The notes below the pieces were generated by a model that did not search any database, was not told the origin of the DNA, and saw only the letters and a list, made by a program, of their open reading frames with translations. Of a DNA stretch of 64,000 nucleotides, positions 44,995 to 55,223 are shown piece by piece; the first letter of the stretch is position 1; every line of letters starts with the position of its first letter. The position numbers were made by a program, and so were the translations under genes. Source of the stretch: Lysobacter_C viscosus (GTDB lineage Bacteria > Pseudomonadota > Gammaproteobacteria > Xanthomonadales > Xanthomonadaceae); the NCBI RefSeq assembly GCF_046600715.1, contig NZ_JBJMAV010000003.1, positions 186,001 through 250,000 of the forward strand, written 5' to 3'.

Positions 44995-47778
44995 TCAGCC
45001 CAGCTTCGCGCGCTGCGCGGCCAGCGCCTCGAGCTGGGAGGACCAGTCGGCCAGGCGCTTGCGCTCCTGTTCGACCACGGCGGGCGGCGCGTTCTCCACG
45101 AAGGTCCCGCTGGCCAGCTTGCCGCGGCACTTGCCGATCTCGGCCTCGACCTTCTTCAGTTCCTTGTCCAGGCGCGTGCGCTCGGCCTCGAGGTCGACCA
45201 GCCCGTCCAGCGGCACCAGCAGGCTCAGTTCGCCGACCACTGCGGTGGCCGCTGCCGGCGCCGTGCCGGCATCGTCCAGCCAGGCGATGGTCTCGAGGCG
45301 GTTGAGGAACTGCAGCGAGCCGGCGAAGCGGCCCGCGCGCGCGCGGTCTGCCGCGTCGCCGCCGGCCAGCAGAAGCGTGACCTGGCGCGCCGGGGGCACG
45401 TTGAGCTCGCTGCGCACCCGGCGCAGGGCGGTGACCATCGACTTCAGCCACTCCACGTCGTCGGTGGCGGCTGCGAAACCCGACACGTCGATGTCGCCCG
45501 CCTGCGGGTAGGCCCGGAGCATGAGGGTGTCCTGGCCGATGCCCAGTCGCGGCGCCACCTGCTGCCACAGCTCCTCGGTGACGAACGGCACCAGCGGGTG
45601 CAGCAGCGCGAGCAGGCGCTCGAGCACGTGCAGCAGGGTGTGGCGGGTGCTGGTGGCGGCCGCGGCATCGTTTCCGTTGAGCGCAGGCTTGGCCAGCTCG
45701 ACAAACCAGTCGCAGAAATCGTTCCAGGCGAATTCGTACAGCGCCTGGCTGAGCAGGTCGAACCGGTAGTCGGCGAAATGCCGGGCGGCCTCGGCGGCGG
45801 TGGCGTCCAGGCGGGCGAGGATCCAGCGCTCGGCATCGGTGCACGGCTGCGGGGTGCCCTCGAAACGGGCGCCCTCGGTGTTCATCAACACGAAGCGGCT
45901 GGCATTCCACAGCTTGTTGCAGAAGTTCTTGTAGCCCTCCGCGCGGCCCAGGTCGAAGCGGATATCACGGCCGTGCCCGGCCAGCGCGGCGATGGTGAAG
46001 CGCAGCGCGTCGGCGCCAAAGGCGGGGATCCCGTCCGGGAATTCCTTGCGGGTGGCCTTGGCGATCTTCTCGGCCATCTTCGGCTGCATCAGCCCGGTGG
46101 TGCGCTTGGCCAGCAGGTCCTCCAGGCTGATGCCGTCGATCAGGTCCAGCGGGTCGAGGATGTTGCCCTTGGATTTGGACATCTTCTGGCCATGCGCATC
46201 GCGCACCAGCCCGGTGATGTAGACGTCCTTGAAGGGAACCTGGCCGGCGAAATGGTCGCTGGCCATGATCATCCGTGCGACCCAGAAGAAGATGATGTCG
46301 AAGCCGGTGACCAGCACCGAGGACGGCACGAAGCGGTCGAAGCCGCGCTCCTGCATCAGTTCCGGGTTCGGCCAGCCCATGGTGCTGAGCGGGAACAGCT
46401 GCGCGCTGAACCAGGTCTCCAGCACGTCGCTGTCCTGGGTCAGCGGCGCATCGGCCGGCAGTCCTGACCGCGCGCGCGCGTCGGCCTCGTCGCGGCCGAC
46501 GTGGATGTTGCCGTCGGCGTCGTACCACGCCGGGATCCGGTGGCCCCACCACAGCTGGCGGCTGATGCACCAGTCCTGGATGTTCTCCATCCAGTGGCGG
46601 TAGGTATTGATCCAGTTGGCCGGGACGAACTTCACGTCTCCGTTGGACACCAGCTCCATGCCGCGCGCCGCCAGCCCGTCCATCTTCACGAACCACTGGT
46701 CGGTGAGGTAGGGCTCGATCACCTGGCCGGTGCGGTCGCCACGCGGGACCTGCAGCTTGTGCGGCTTGATCTCCACCAGCAGGCCCGCGGCCTCCAGGTC
46801 GGCCACCACCGCCTTGCGCGCCTCGTAACGGTCCAGGCCGCGGTACGTCTCCGGCACCTCGTCGTTGGTGGCCGCGTCAGGGGTGAAGATGTTGATCAGC
46901 GGCAGCGCGTGGCGCTGGCCGACCTGGTAGTCGTTGAAGTCGTGCGCGGGGGTGACCTTGACCACGCCGGTGCCGAACTCGCGGTCGACGTAGGCGTCGG
47001 CGATGATCGGGATCACGCGCCCGGTCAGCGGCAGGGTGACGGTCCGGCCGACCAGGTGCGCGTAGCGCTCGTCCTCGGGGTGCACCATCACCGCGGTGTC
47101 GCCCAGCATGGTTTCAGGGCGCGTGGTGGCCACCACCAGCGTCCCGCTGCCGTCGGTCAGCGGGTAGCTGATCGACCACAGGAAGCCGTCCTCCTCCTCG
47201 CTGACCACTTCCAGGTCGGAGATCGCCGTCTTCAGCACGGGATCCCAGTTGACCAGTCGCTTGCCGCGGTACACCAGGCCCTGCTCGTGCAGGCGCACAA
47301 ACGCCTCGATGACGGCGTCGGCGGCCATCGGGTCCATGGTGAAGACGCTGCGGCTCCAGTCACCGGACGTGCCCAGGCGGCGCATCTGCCGCTCGATGGT
47401 GTCGCCGGAGTGCTGCTTCCACTCCCATACCTTCTCGATGAAGCCGTCGCGGCCCAGCGAGTCGCGCGTTTCGCCCTTGCCCTCGAGCGCGAGGTTGCGG
47501 GCCACCACCATCTCCGTGGCGATGCCGGCATGGTCGGTGCCCATCTGCCACAGGGTGTCGCGGCCGAGCATGCGGTGGTAGCGGACCAGCGCGTCCTGCA
47601 GGGTGTGCTGGAACGCGTGGCCCATGTGCAGGGTGCCGGTCACGTTGGGCGGCGGCAGCAGGATGCTGTAGGGCTCGCCCGTGCCACTGGCCCGGAACAC
47701 GCCACTGTCCTCCCACTCCCGGTACAGGCGGGCTTCGAACTGGGTGGGGTCGTAGCTGGAGGACAGGGTGTCGGTCAT
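44995..47778 (-). CDS. valS: Valyl-tRNA synthetase
   Basis: 927 residues, complete class I enzyme. HIGH-type motif LPPPNVTGTLHMGHA near residue 42-56, editing CP1 domain at about 200-400 (VVATTRPETMLGD), KMSKS motif at about 540-545 (GQKMSKSKGN), and the C-terminal coiled coil with VDLEAERTRLDKELKKVEAEIGK. The start is taken at the ATG beginning MTDTLSSSYDPTQFE; a TTG four codons earlier is possible. Upstream neighbours are holC and pepA, as in E. coli (pepA-holC-valS). Confidence 0.97.
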   Translation of the reverse strand: MTDTLSSSYDPTQFEARLYREWEDSGVFRASGTGEPYSILLPPPNVTGTLHMGHAFQHTLQDALVRYHRMLGRDTLWQMGTDHAGIATEMVVARNLALEGKGETRDSLGRDGFIEKVWEWKQHSGDTIERQMRRLGTSGDWSRSVFTMDPMAADAVIEAFVRLHEQGLVYRGKRLVNWDPVLKTAISDLEVVSEEEDGFLWSISYPLTDGSGTLVVATTRPETMLGDTAVMVHPEDERYAHLVGRTVTLPLTGRVIPIIADAYVDREFGTGVVKVTPAHDFNDYQVGQRHALPLINIFTPDAATNDEVPETYRGLDRYEARKAVVADLEAAGLLVEIKPHKLQVPRGDRTGQVIEPYLTDQWFVKMDGLAARGMELVSNGDVKFVPANWINTYRHWMENIQDWCISRQLWWGHRIPAWYDADGNIHVGRDEADARARSGLPADAPLTQDSDVLETWFSAQLFPLSTMGWPNPELMQERGFDRFVPSSVLVTGFDIIFFWVARMIMASDHFAGQVPFKDVYITGLVRDAHGQKMSKSKGNILDPLDLIDGISLEDLLAKRTTGLMQPKMAEKIAKATRKEFPDGIPAFGADALRFTIAALAGHGRDIRFDLGRAEGYKNFCNKLWNASRFVLMNTEGARFEGTPQPCTDAERWILARLDATAAEAARHFADYRFDLLSQALYEFAWNDFCDWFVELAKPALNGNDAAAATSTRHTLLHVLERLLALLHPLVPFVTEELWQQVAPRLGIGQDTLMLRAYPQAGDIDVSGFAAATDDVEWLKSMVTALRRVRSELNVPPARQVTLLLAGGDAADRARAGRFAGSLQFLNRLETIAWLDDAGTAPAAATAVVGELSLLVPLDGLVDLEAERTRLDKELKKVEAEIGKCRGKLASGTFVENAPPAVVEQERKRLADWSSQLEALAAQRAKLG

Positions 47779-47870
47779 GGGGGCAGGCAACTGGGGAGGG
47801 GAAACCGGGAAGGGGGAACGGTGGGCGGGCGGCTGGCAGTCCCGTTTCCCCGCGCTCCTTCCCGCCTTTG

Positions 47871-48293
47871 CTACATGTCGTGTTTGGTCAGGTCCAGGCC
47901 GCGCGCCTGGTACTGCTTCCAGCGCTCGCGCAACGGGCCGCGGGCGGATTCGTCCGCCGGGACCACTTCCAGCACCCGTTCGAACGCGCCGTCGACCGGT
48001 TCATCGCGCAGGTTGATCACCAGCGGGCGCATCGGCGGGTCGTGCTCGGGTGCGGCGATCAGTACCGAGGCTTCGTCCTCGTCCTCGTCCGCGCCGGTGA
48101 TCTGGTGCGGAATGAATGCATCCGGGTCGAAGGACCACAGCAGGTCGTCCAGTTGCTCGGCCTGGGCCTGGTCGCGCGCCAGCAGCAACGTCGGCTGCCC
48201 GGCGTCACACGCCTTGCGCGCCAGTTCGCACACCAGCAGCAGCGGCTGCTCGCGGAATCGCGGTTTGGTGATCAGGTAGAAGTCGGCGCGCAT
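47871..48293 (-). CDS. holC: DNA polymerase III chi subunit
   Basis: 140 residues. Start MRADFYLITKPRFREQPLLL and LARKACDAGQPTLLLARDQAQAEQLDDLLWSFDPDAFIPHQ follow the HolC pattern (cysteine/alanine helix, then LDxLLW, then FIPH). Chi binds SSB and psi and links the clamp loader to single-stranded DNA. The position between pepA and valS on the same strand is the conserved gammaproteobacterial arrangement, which makes the call firm. Confidence 0.93.
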   Translation of the reverse strand: MRADFYLITKPRFREQPLLLVCELARKACDAGQPTLLLARDQAQAEQLDDLLWSFDPDAFIPHQITGADEDEDEASVLIAAPEHDPPMRPLVINLRDEPVDGAFERVLEVVPADESARGPLRERWKQYQARGLDLTKHDM

Positions 48294-48431
48294 GGGGGGT
48301 GGGGGCGGGGTGGGAATGGGATTGGAGAACGGGGGAACGGGAGCCGGTTTGGCACGGGCCAGCGCGTCAGCGTGCAACCATTCGCCAGTCCCTGTTCCCT
48401 ATTGTTTGTTCCTGTTTTCCTGCACCTTCTC

Positions 48432-49913
<1,482 letters not shown>

Positions 49914-50207
49914 GGAGCGGTTCCCGAAGCGAAAGGAAAAGGGGGATAGGGGCGGCGACCACTGCGGGCCGCGCCCGCCGGGCGGACACGGCCTGCGCGG
50001 CATTGGCAGGCCGCGCGGACGGGTCATCCGGCGAACCTGCAAGTCTAAAGCAACGCCCCCCGGGGTGCCCGGGGCACCGCATCGACGCGGCACCGCGTCC
50101 AGGGTCAGAGCCCGCTCATGCACATTCAGTACACTGCGCCGTCCCGTACCGTGCCCTGCGCTCCAGGCCCCGCCAGAGCGCGGCTCCAGCCGCCTTCCAG
50201 TCCCCCG

Positions 50208-51296
50208 ATGCCCAAGCTCGATCGCTACCTGCTGAGCGAATTCGCCCAGTCCACCTTCGCCACGATCGTGGTGCTGCTGATCGTGTGCGTGGGCGGTGCC
50301 TTCACCGACGTGCTCAGCGACATCGCCCGCGGCCGGGTGCCGGCGGGGATGATGCTCGCCCAGCTGGGGCTGGTGCTGCTCAACTGGCTGCCGCTGATCC
50401 TGCCGCTGGGGCTGATGCTGGGCCTGATGCTGGCAATGGGGCGGCTGTACCGGGATTCCGAGATGCCGGTGATCGCCTCGATCGGCGTCGGCCCGCGCCG
50501 CCTGCTGCGGCCACTGATGCTGCTGGCGCTGCCGATGGCGCTGGTGATCGCTGCCTGCTCGCTGTGGCTGGGCCCGCTGGCCGAGCGGACCTCGCGCGAG
50601 ATGATCGCCGAGGCCCACCGCAACCTGATCGTCGCCGGCCTGCAGCCGGGCAGTTTCACCGAGATCCCCGGCGGCGGTGGGGTGATCTTCGTCGGCAACA
50701 TGTCCAACGACGGCAGTCGCTTCCAGCGCGTGTTCGTGTACCGGCAGGAAGGCGAGCGGATGGACATCACCACCTCCAACCACGGCGAGCTCGCGCTGGG
50801 CGAGGACGGGCAGCGCTACCTGGTGCTCAATGACGGCTTCCAGGTGGAGGGGCCGCTGGATGCCAAGGCGCTGGACTGGCGGTTGATGCGCTACGCCAGC
50901 AACGAGATCCTGATGCCGGTCGGCGAGCGCAACCAGGACCCCAACCACCCCGAAGTCCTGTCCACCCCGGCACTGCTGGGCGACCCGCGACCGCAGGCGC
51001 AGGCGCAGCTGCACCGCCGCATCGCGCCGCCATTGCTGGCGCTCGCCTTCGCGCTGATGGCGATCCCGCTGGCACGCAGCACCCCGCGCCAGGCGCGCTA
51101 CGGGCGCATGGTCATGGGCTTCCTGACCTACCTGATCGGCATGAACCTGATGCTGGTCGGCACCGGCTGGCTGGAGGAGGGGCGCCTGCCACCGGCGGCC
51201 GGCCTGTGGTGGCTGGTGCTGCCGCTGCTGGCGGCGGGCATCTGGCTGTACGCCGGGGATGGCCGGATGGGCCGGGTCCGCAGGGTGCTCGCATGA
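50208..51296 (+). CDS. lptF: LPS export permease LptF
   Basis: 362 residues. With LptG it forms the membrane part of the LptB2FG transporter that extracts lipopolysaccharide from the inner membrane. N-terminal helices at about 15-110, a periplasmic beta-jellyroll at about 125-265 (RNLIVAGLQPGSFTEIPGG), and helices at about 280-360. The start LDRYLLSEFAQSTFA fits the family. An in-frame ATG 30 codons upstream is less likely because it adds only a Pro/Arg-rich tail. Stop overlaps lptG's ATG. Confidence 0.94.
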   Translation: MPKLDRYLLSEFAQSTFATIVVLLIVCVGGAFTDVLSDIARGRVPAGMMLAQLGLVLLNWLPLILPLGLMLGLMLAMGRLYRDSEMPVIASIGVGPRRLLRPLMLLALPMALVIAACSLWLGPLAERTSREMIAEAHRNLIVAGLQPGSFTEIPGGGGVIFVGNMSNDGSRFQRVFVYRQEGERMDITTSNHGELALGEDGQRYLVLNDGFQVEGPLDAKALDWRLMRYASNEILMPVGERNQDPNHPEVLSTPALLGDPRPQAQAQLHRRIAPPLLALAFALMAIPLARSTPRQARYGRMVMGFLTYLIGMNLMLVGTGWLEEGRLPPAAGLWWLVLPLLAAGIWLYAGDGRMGRVRRVLA

Positions 51297-52393
51297 TGCC
51301 GTTCCCCAGGATCCACGACCTCTACGTCGGCCGTGCCGTGCTGGGCACGCTGCTGCTGACCTGGGGCGTGCTGCTGGGCCTGGACGCGATGCTGGCGCTG
51401 GTGTCGGAGCTGGGCGACGTGGGCCAGGGCCGGTACGACGTGGTCGATGCGCTGACCTACGTGGCCTACACGGTGCCCCGGCGCGCGCACTACCTGTTTC
51501 CGTATGCGGCGGTGATCGGCTCGCTGATGGCGCTGGGGCAGTTGGCCGCCACGTCCGAGCTGACCGCGCTGCGCGCGATCGGTCTTTCGCGACGCCGGCT
51601 GGGCGTGGCGGTGATCGGCGCGGTAGCGGTGTTCACCGCGCTGATGTCCATCAATGGCGAGACCCTGGGCCCGTGGGGCCAGCGCCAGGCCGATGCGCTG
51701 AAGGCATCCTCGCGTTCCAACGACATGATCGTGGCGCGCTACTCGGGTGTCTGGGCGCGCGAGGGCAACACCATCCTCAATGCGCGGGGCGGCGAAGAAC
51801 GCGACGACGGCGAGGACCGCTGGCTGGAGTTGCAGGACGTGCGGCTGTACGAGTTCGCCCCCGATGGCCGGCTGGAGTCGCTGGCGTTGGCCCGCGTTGC
51901 CGAGCACCGCCCCGGTGGCTGGCGGCTGCGCAACGTCACCCGCACCTTCTTCGACGCGCGCTCGGTTACCCAGGCCGAGGTCGAGGAGGAGCGTTGGGAA
52001 TCGCAGCTTGATGCCACCGCGTTGAGCGCCGACATCGACCGCCCGCGTTATCTGTCGGCCCAGGAGCTGCGCGCGGCGGTGGCCTACCGCCAGCGCAACC
52101 AGCTCGACGCCAGCGAGTACCAGGAGCATTACTGGGGCCGCTGGTTCTATCCGATCAACGTGCTGGCGCTGTGCCTGGCAGCGATCCCGTTCGCCTTCGG
52201 CTCCCTGCGCAGCGGCGGGATGGGCCGGCGGCTGTTCATCGGCATCGTGTTCTCGCTGGGCTTCTGGCTGCTGCAGACGCAGTTCGTGCAGTTGGCCAGC
52301 GTGTACAAGTTCGACTACCGCCTCGCCTATGCGCTGCCCACGGCGATCATGTTGATGGTGTCGGCGTTCCTGTTCCGCAGGCGCTCGGGCTGA
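51293..52393 (+). CDS. lptG: LPS export permease LptG
   Basis: 366 residues. Partner of LptF in LPS export. It has the family plan of helices (1-110), periplasmic jellyroll (about 130-265) and helices (about 270-360), and the GQLAATSELTALRAIGLS coupling-helix segment near residue 82-99 that contacts LptB. Starts in an ATGATG overlap with lptF. Ends 16 bp before the convergent RDD gene. Confidence 0.95.
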   Translation: MMPFPRIHDLYVGRAVLGTLLLTWGVLLGLDAMLALVSELGDVGQGRYDVVDALTYVAYTVPRRAHYLFPYAAVIGSLMALGQLAATSELTALRAIGLSRRRLGVAVIGAVAVFTALMSINGETLGPWGQRQADALKASSRSNDMIVARYSGVWAREGNTILNARGGEERDDGEDRWLELQDVRLYEFAPDGRLESLALARVAEHRPGGWRLRNVTRTFFDARSVTQAEVEEERWESQLDATALSADIDRPRYLSAQELRAAVAYRQRNQLDASEYQEHYWGRWFYPINVLALCLAAIPFAFGSLRSGGMGRRLFIGIVFSLGFWLLQTQFVQLASVYKFDYRLAYALPTAIMLMVSAFLFRRRSG

Positions 52394-52409
52394 CCCGGAC
52401 ATATCGGGG

Positions 52410-52871
52410 TCACGGGCGCGGCGGCAGCCTCGCCAGCCGGGTGCCGCTGGCGCGGTCGTGCCACGTGAGGCGGTCGCGGTCGATCCACGCCCACCAGAAC
52501 CCGGCCCCCGCCAGCAGCAGCGACAGCGTGCCGACCGCATAGCGCACCGCCAGTCCAGGCGTCCCCGCGGCGGCGCCCCCCGCGCCGAGCACCTGCAGCC
52601 GCCACGGTCGCATGCCCAGTGTCTGCCCGCCGCGCCGCCAGCTGGCAACCGCGTACGTACCGGTGATGCCCCACAGCGCGAGCAGCTCCAGCCAACCGGC
52701 CGGCGTATCGGCGTGCACCGGCTCGCCGCCCCGCAGTTGCAGCCCGATCGCGCCCACCAGGAACCACAGCGCCAGGGCCGGGAACAGGTCGTACAGCAAG
52801 GCCAGCAGGCGCCAGCCGACGAGGGGGGGTGCGGGCGGCGCGGATGCGTGCAACGGAGGGTCGGAGGCCAT
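52410..52871 (-). CDS. RDD family membrane protein
   Basis: 153 residues with three or four membrane helices. The family motif R-D-D is represented at the first helix (VGWRLLALLYDLFPALALW, Arg and Asp kept) and WHDRASGTRL near the end, which closes most RDD proteins. Function is unsettled; some act as ion exchangers. It lies between lptG and xerD and is divergent from xerD, 30 bp apart. Confidence 0.85.
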   Translation of the reverse strand: MASDPPLHASAPPAPPLVGWRLLALLYDLFPALALWFLVGAIGLQLRGGEPVHADTPAGWLELLALWGITGTYAVASWRRGGQTLGMRPWRLQVLGAGGAAAGTPGLAVRYAVGTLSLLLAGAGFWWAWIDRDRLTWHDRASGTRLARLPPRP

Positions 52872-52901
52872 CGCGAAAGGATAGTCGCTAAGCTCGGACC
52901 C

Positions 52902-53861
52902 ATGACCGAGCGCCCCCGCACGCCCGCGCACCGCCGGCAACTGGCGATGGCGCAACCGCCCCTGGCGGATGCAGACGACCGCGACATCGCCGGGTTCCTT
53001 GATGCGATATGGGCCGAGCACGGCCTGGCCCGCCCGACGCTGGACAGTTACCGGCGCGACCTTGAAGGCGCTGCCCGCTGGCTCCGACCGCGCGGAACGT
53101 GGCTGGCCGACGCCGACCGCGCCGCACTCTTCGACTACCTGGCATGGCGCGCGCAGCAGGACTATTCGGCGCGCAGCAATGCACGCCTGCTCTCGGCCCT
53201 GCGCGCATTCTTCGGCTGGACGCTGCGCCACGGCCGGCGCCGGGACGACCCGACCGCGCTGCTGCAGCCGCCCAAGCTGCCGCGGTCGCTGCCCAAGGCG
53301 CTGCCCGAGAGCGAGATCGAGGCGCTGCTGGCGGCGCCCGACGATTCCACCCCCGACGGCCTGCGAGACCGCGCGATGCTGGAGCTGATGTATGCCTGCG
53401 GGCTGCGCGTGAGCGAACTGGTGGGCCTGCCGGCCACCGGGGTCAACCTGCGCCAGGGCGTATTGCGGGTGGTCGGCAAGGGCGGGCGCGAGCGGCTGGT
53501 ACCGCTGGGCGAGGAGGCCCGCCACTGGCTGGAGCGCTACCTGGCGCATGCACGTCCGGCGCTGGCGGGGACGCGCGCGGCGGCGCCGCTGTTCCTCACC
53601 CCGGCGGCCGAAGCGCCGACCCGGCAGCAGTTCTGGCGGGTGGTCAAGCGCCACGCCGCCGTTGCCGGGATCGACCCCCGGCGCATTAGCCCCCATGGCC
53701 TGCGGCACAGTTTCGCCACCCACCTGCTCAACCACGGGGCCGACCTGCGCGCGCTGCAGATGCTGCTGGGCCACAGCTCGTTGTCGACCACCCAGATCTA
53801 CACCCTGGTCGCCCGCGAGCAGCTCAAGCAGCTGCACGCCCGCCACCATCCCAGGGGGTGA
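52902..53861 (+). CDS. xerD: Tyrosine recombinase XerD
   Basis: 319 residues. It acts with XerC at dif to resolve chromosome dimers. N-terminal SAM-like core-binding domain at about 28-115; catalytic residues in CGLRVSELVG (Arg), GKGGRERLVPLG (Lys), HGLRHSFATHLLNHGADLR (His, Arg), LGHSSLSTTQIYT (His, and the nucleophilic Tyr). The C-terminus HVAREQLKQLHARHHPRG matches XerD's end better than XerC's. No prophage or integron genes are nearby, so this is the housekeeping recombinase. Confidence 0.93.
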   Translation: MTERPRTPAHRRQLAMAQPPLADADDRDIAGFLDAIWAEHGLARPTLDSYRRDLEGAARWLRPRGTWLADADRAALFDYLAWRAQQDYSARSNARLLSALRAFFGWTLRHGRRRDDPTALLQPPKLPRSLPKALPESEIEALLAAPDDSTPDGLRDRAMLELMYACGLRVSELVGLPATGVNLRQGVLRVVGKGGRERLVPLGEEARHWLERYLAHARPALAGTRAAAPLFLTPAAEAPTRQQFWRVVKRHAAVAGIDPRRISPHGLRHSFATHLLNHGADLRALQMLLGHSSLSTTQIYTLVAREQLKQLHARHHPRG

Positions 53862-54236
53862 GGGGCGGGCGCTTGCGAGCCACCGGCTCGCGCCCGCCCC
53901 GAACGCCCGGCGCGCTGCGCCGGGCCGGGGTTGCGAGGTGAGCGCAACGCGCGAGCCCGCAACGATCCGGGGGGCATCGGGGGAGCGGTCGCCAAACTAA
54001 GGGCAGGAGCGGCTTCAGCCGCGATGGACCTCCACTGTAGGAGCGACGTGAGTCGCGACCGCGTCCCACAAGTGGGTCGACACACCGACGTTGCCTGCAT
54101 GCGCGGTTCGCGGCTGAAGCCGCTCCTACAAGGGCCGCGCCCTCGCTCACGCCCCGTTCCGGCTGCCGTATGTGCCGCATGCCACAATCGCCGGCCGATC
54201 CACCGTCGCGGCCGCGCCGCAGCCCAGGAAGTCCCG
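53862..54236. repeat. Gap with several palindromic repeats (REP-like)
   Basis: 375 bp with no gene. It contains three repeat units of the xanthomonad GGAGCGGCTTCAGCCGCG kind: 54005-54024, 54036-54060 (GTAGGAGCGACGTGAGTCGCGACC variant) and 54108-54130 in inverse orientation, so that the outer two can pair. A second palindrome at 53900-53930 (CCGGCGCGCTGCGCCGG core) recurs inside purL. A GC-rich hairpin at 53862-53900 (GGGCGGGCGCTTGCGAGCC / GGCTCGCGCCCGCCC) could end xerD transcription. Confidence 0.75.
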
Positions 54237-55079
54237 ATGAAGCGTTTGCTCCTCCTTGCGTTCAGCGCGATCAGCCTTTCCGCCTGTGCCCAGGCCCCGG
54301 ATACCCAGGCCCCGGATGCGCAGGCAGGCGCCGAAGCGGCGGCCACGGCGCCCGCACAGAACCCTCCGGCTGGCCCCACCCCCGCCGCGGGCACCCCGGA
54401 GGCGCGCGCGCTGGAGGCGATCCGCGCGCTGAACCCGGACATCCCGGTGGAGCGCGTCGCCGCCGCGCCCATGCCCGGCTTCCGTCAAGCCGTGGTCGGC
54501 GGCCAGGTGGTGTACGTCAGCGACGACGGGCGCTATCTGTTCCTGCCCGGCAGCGGCGGCGCGCTGTACGACGCGCACGCCAAGCGCAACCTGACCGAGT
54601 CCGCGCTGGCGGGCATGCGTCGCGACCTGCTGGCGAAGATCCCGGCCACCGAGCGCATCGTGTTCGCCCCGGCCAACCCGGTGCACACCGTCACCGTGTT
54701 CACCGACGTGGAATGCGGCTACTGCCGCAAGCTGCACAGCGAGATGGCCGAGTACAACCGCCAGGGCATCGCCATCGAGTACCTGGCCTTCCCGCGCATG
54801 GGACTGGGCAGCGAGGACTACAAGAAGATGGTCTCGGTGTGGTGTGCGGACGACCGCCGCAAGGCGATGACCGACGCCAAGAACGAAAAGCGCGTCCCGC
54901 AGCGTGATTGCACCACCACCGTCAACATGCAGTACGACATCGGTCGCCGCGTGGGCCTGACCGGAACCCCGATGATCCTGGCCGAGGACGGCACGCAGAT
55001 GGGCGGCTACGTGCCGCCTGCGGCGTTGCGCCAGGCGCTGGACGAGCTCAAGGCCGGCGCGGCGCCACCGGCGGGCTGA
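54237..55079 (+). CDS. dsbC: DsbC-like thiol:disulfide interchange lipoprotein
   Basis: 280 residues. The N-terminus has a hydrophobic stretch and SLSAC, a plausible lipobox, then a Gln/Ala/Pro-rich linker with repeated DTQAPD/APDAQA units. The DsbC N-terminal dimerisation domain follows (about 75-150, FRQAVVGGQVVYVSDDGRYLF) and the thioredoxin-like domain has the active site ECGYCRKLH near 160. The cis-Pro loop is GLTGTPMI near 242. It isomerises disulfides in exported proteins, which would fit a genome secreting many. AGGA seven bases before the ATG supports the start. The lipid anchor is unusual for DsbC. Confidence 0.88.
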   Translation: MKRLLLLAFSAISLSACAQAPDTQAPDAQAGAEAAATAPAQNPPAGPTPAAGTPEARALEAIRALNPDIPVERVAAAPMPGFRQAVVGGQVVYVSDDGRYLFLPGSGGALYDAHAKRNLTESALAGMRRDLLAKIPATERIVFAPANPVHTVTVFTDVECGYCRKLHSEMAEYNRQGIAIEYLAFPRMGLGSEDYKKMVSVWCADDRRKAMTDAKNEKRVPQRDCTTTVNMQYDIGRRVGLTGTPMILAEDGTQMGGYVPPAALRQALDELKAGAAPPAG

Positions 55080-55186
55080 GGCAGGGCGTCGTCGCACCCG
55101 GGTCCGCCGGACGGGCCCCTGCGCCGTACGGCGGGCGGCATCGAGCGCCGCCGCTGCCGGGCACCGGCCTGCACCGCCCCCTCCGC

Positions 55187-55192
55187 TACAAT
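55187..55192 (+). promoter_or_regulatory. Possible -10 element of purL
   Basis: GCTACAATAGCC lies about 35 bases before the purL ATG; TACAAT is a good -10 box in an otherwise GC-rich gap. No clear -35. Confidence 0.4.
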
Positions 55193-55223
55193 AGCCGGCC
55201 CGTCGACACCCGGTTTCCCGGAC

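Noticed and set aside
44894..45910. 338-residue frame within valS on the same strand
   Set aside because: Another frame of valS, whose coiled coil and editing domain are clear.
52902..53861. Tyrosine recombinase as sign of an integrated element
   Set aside because: It is XerD-like by length and ends, with housekeeping neighbours; no att repeats or phage genes seen.
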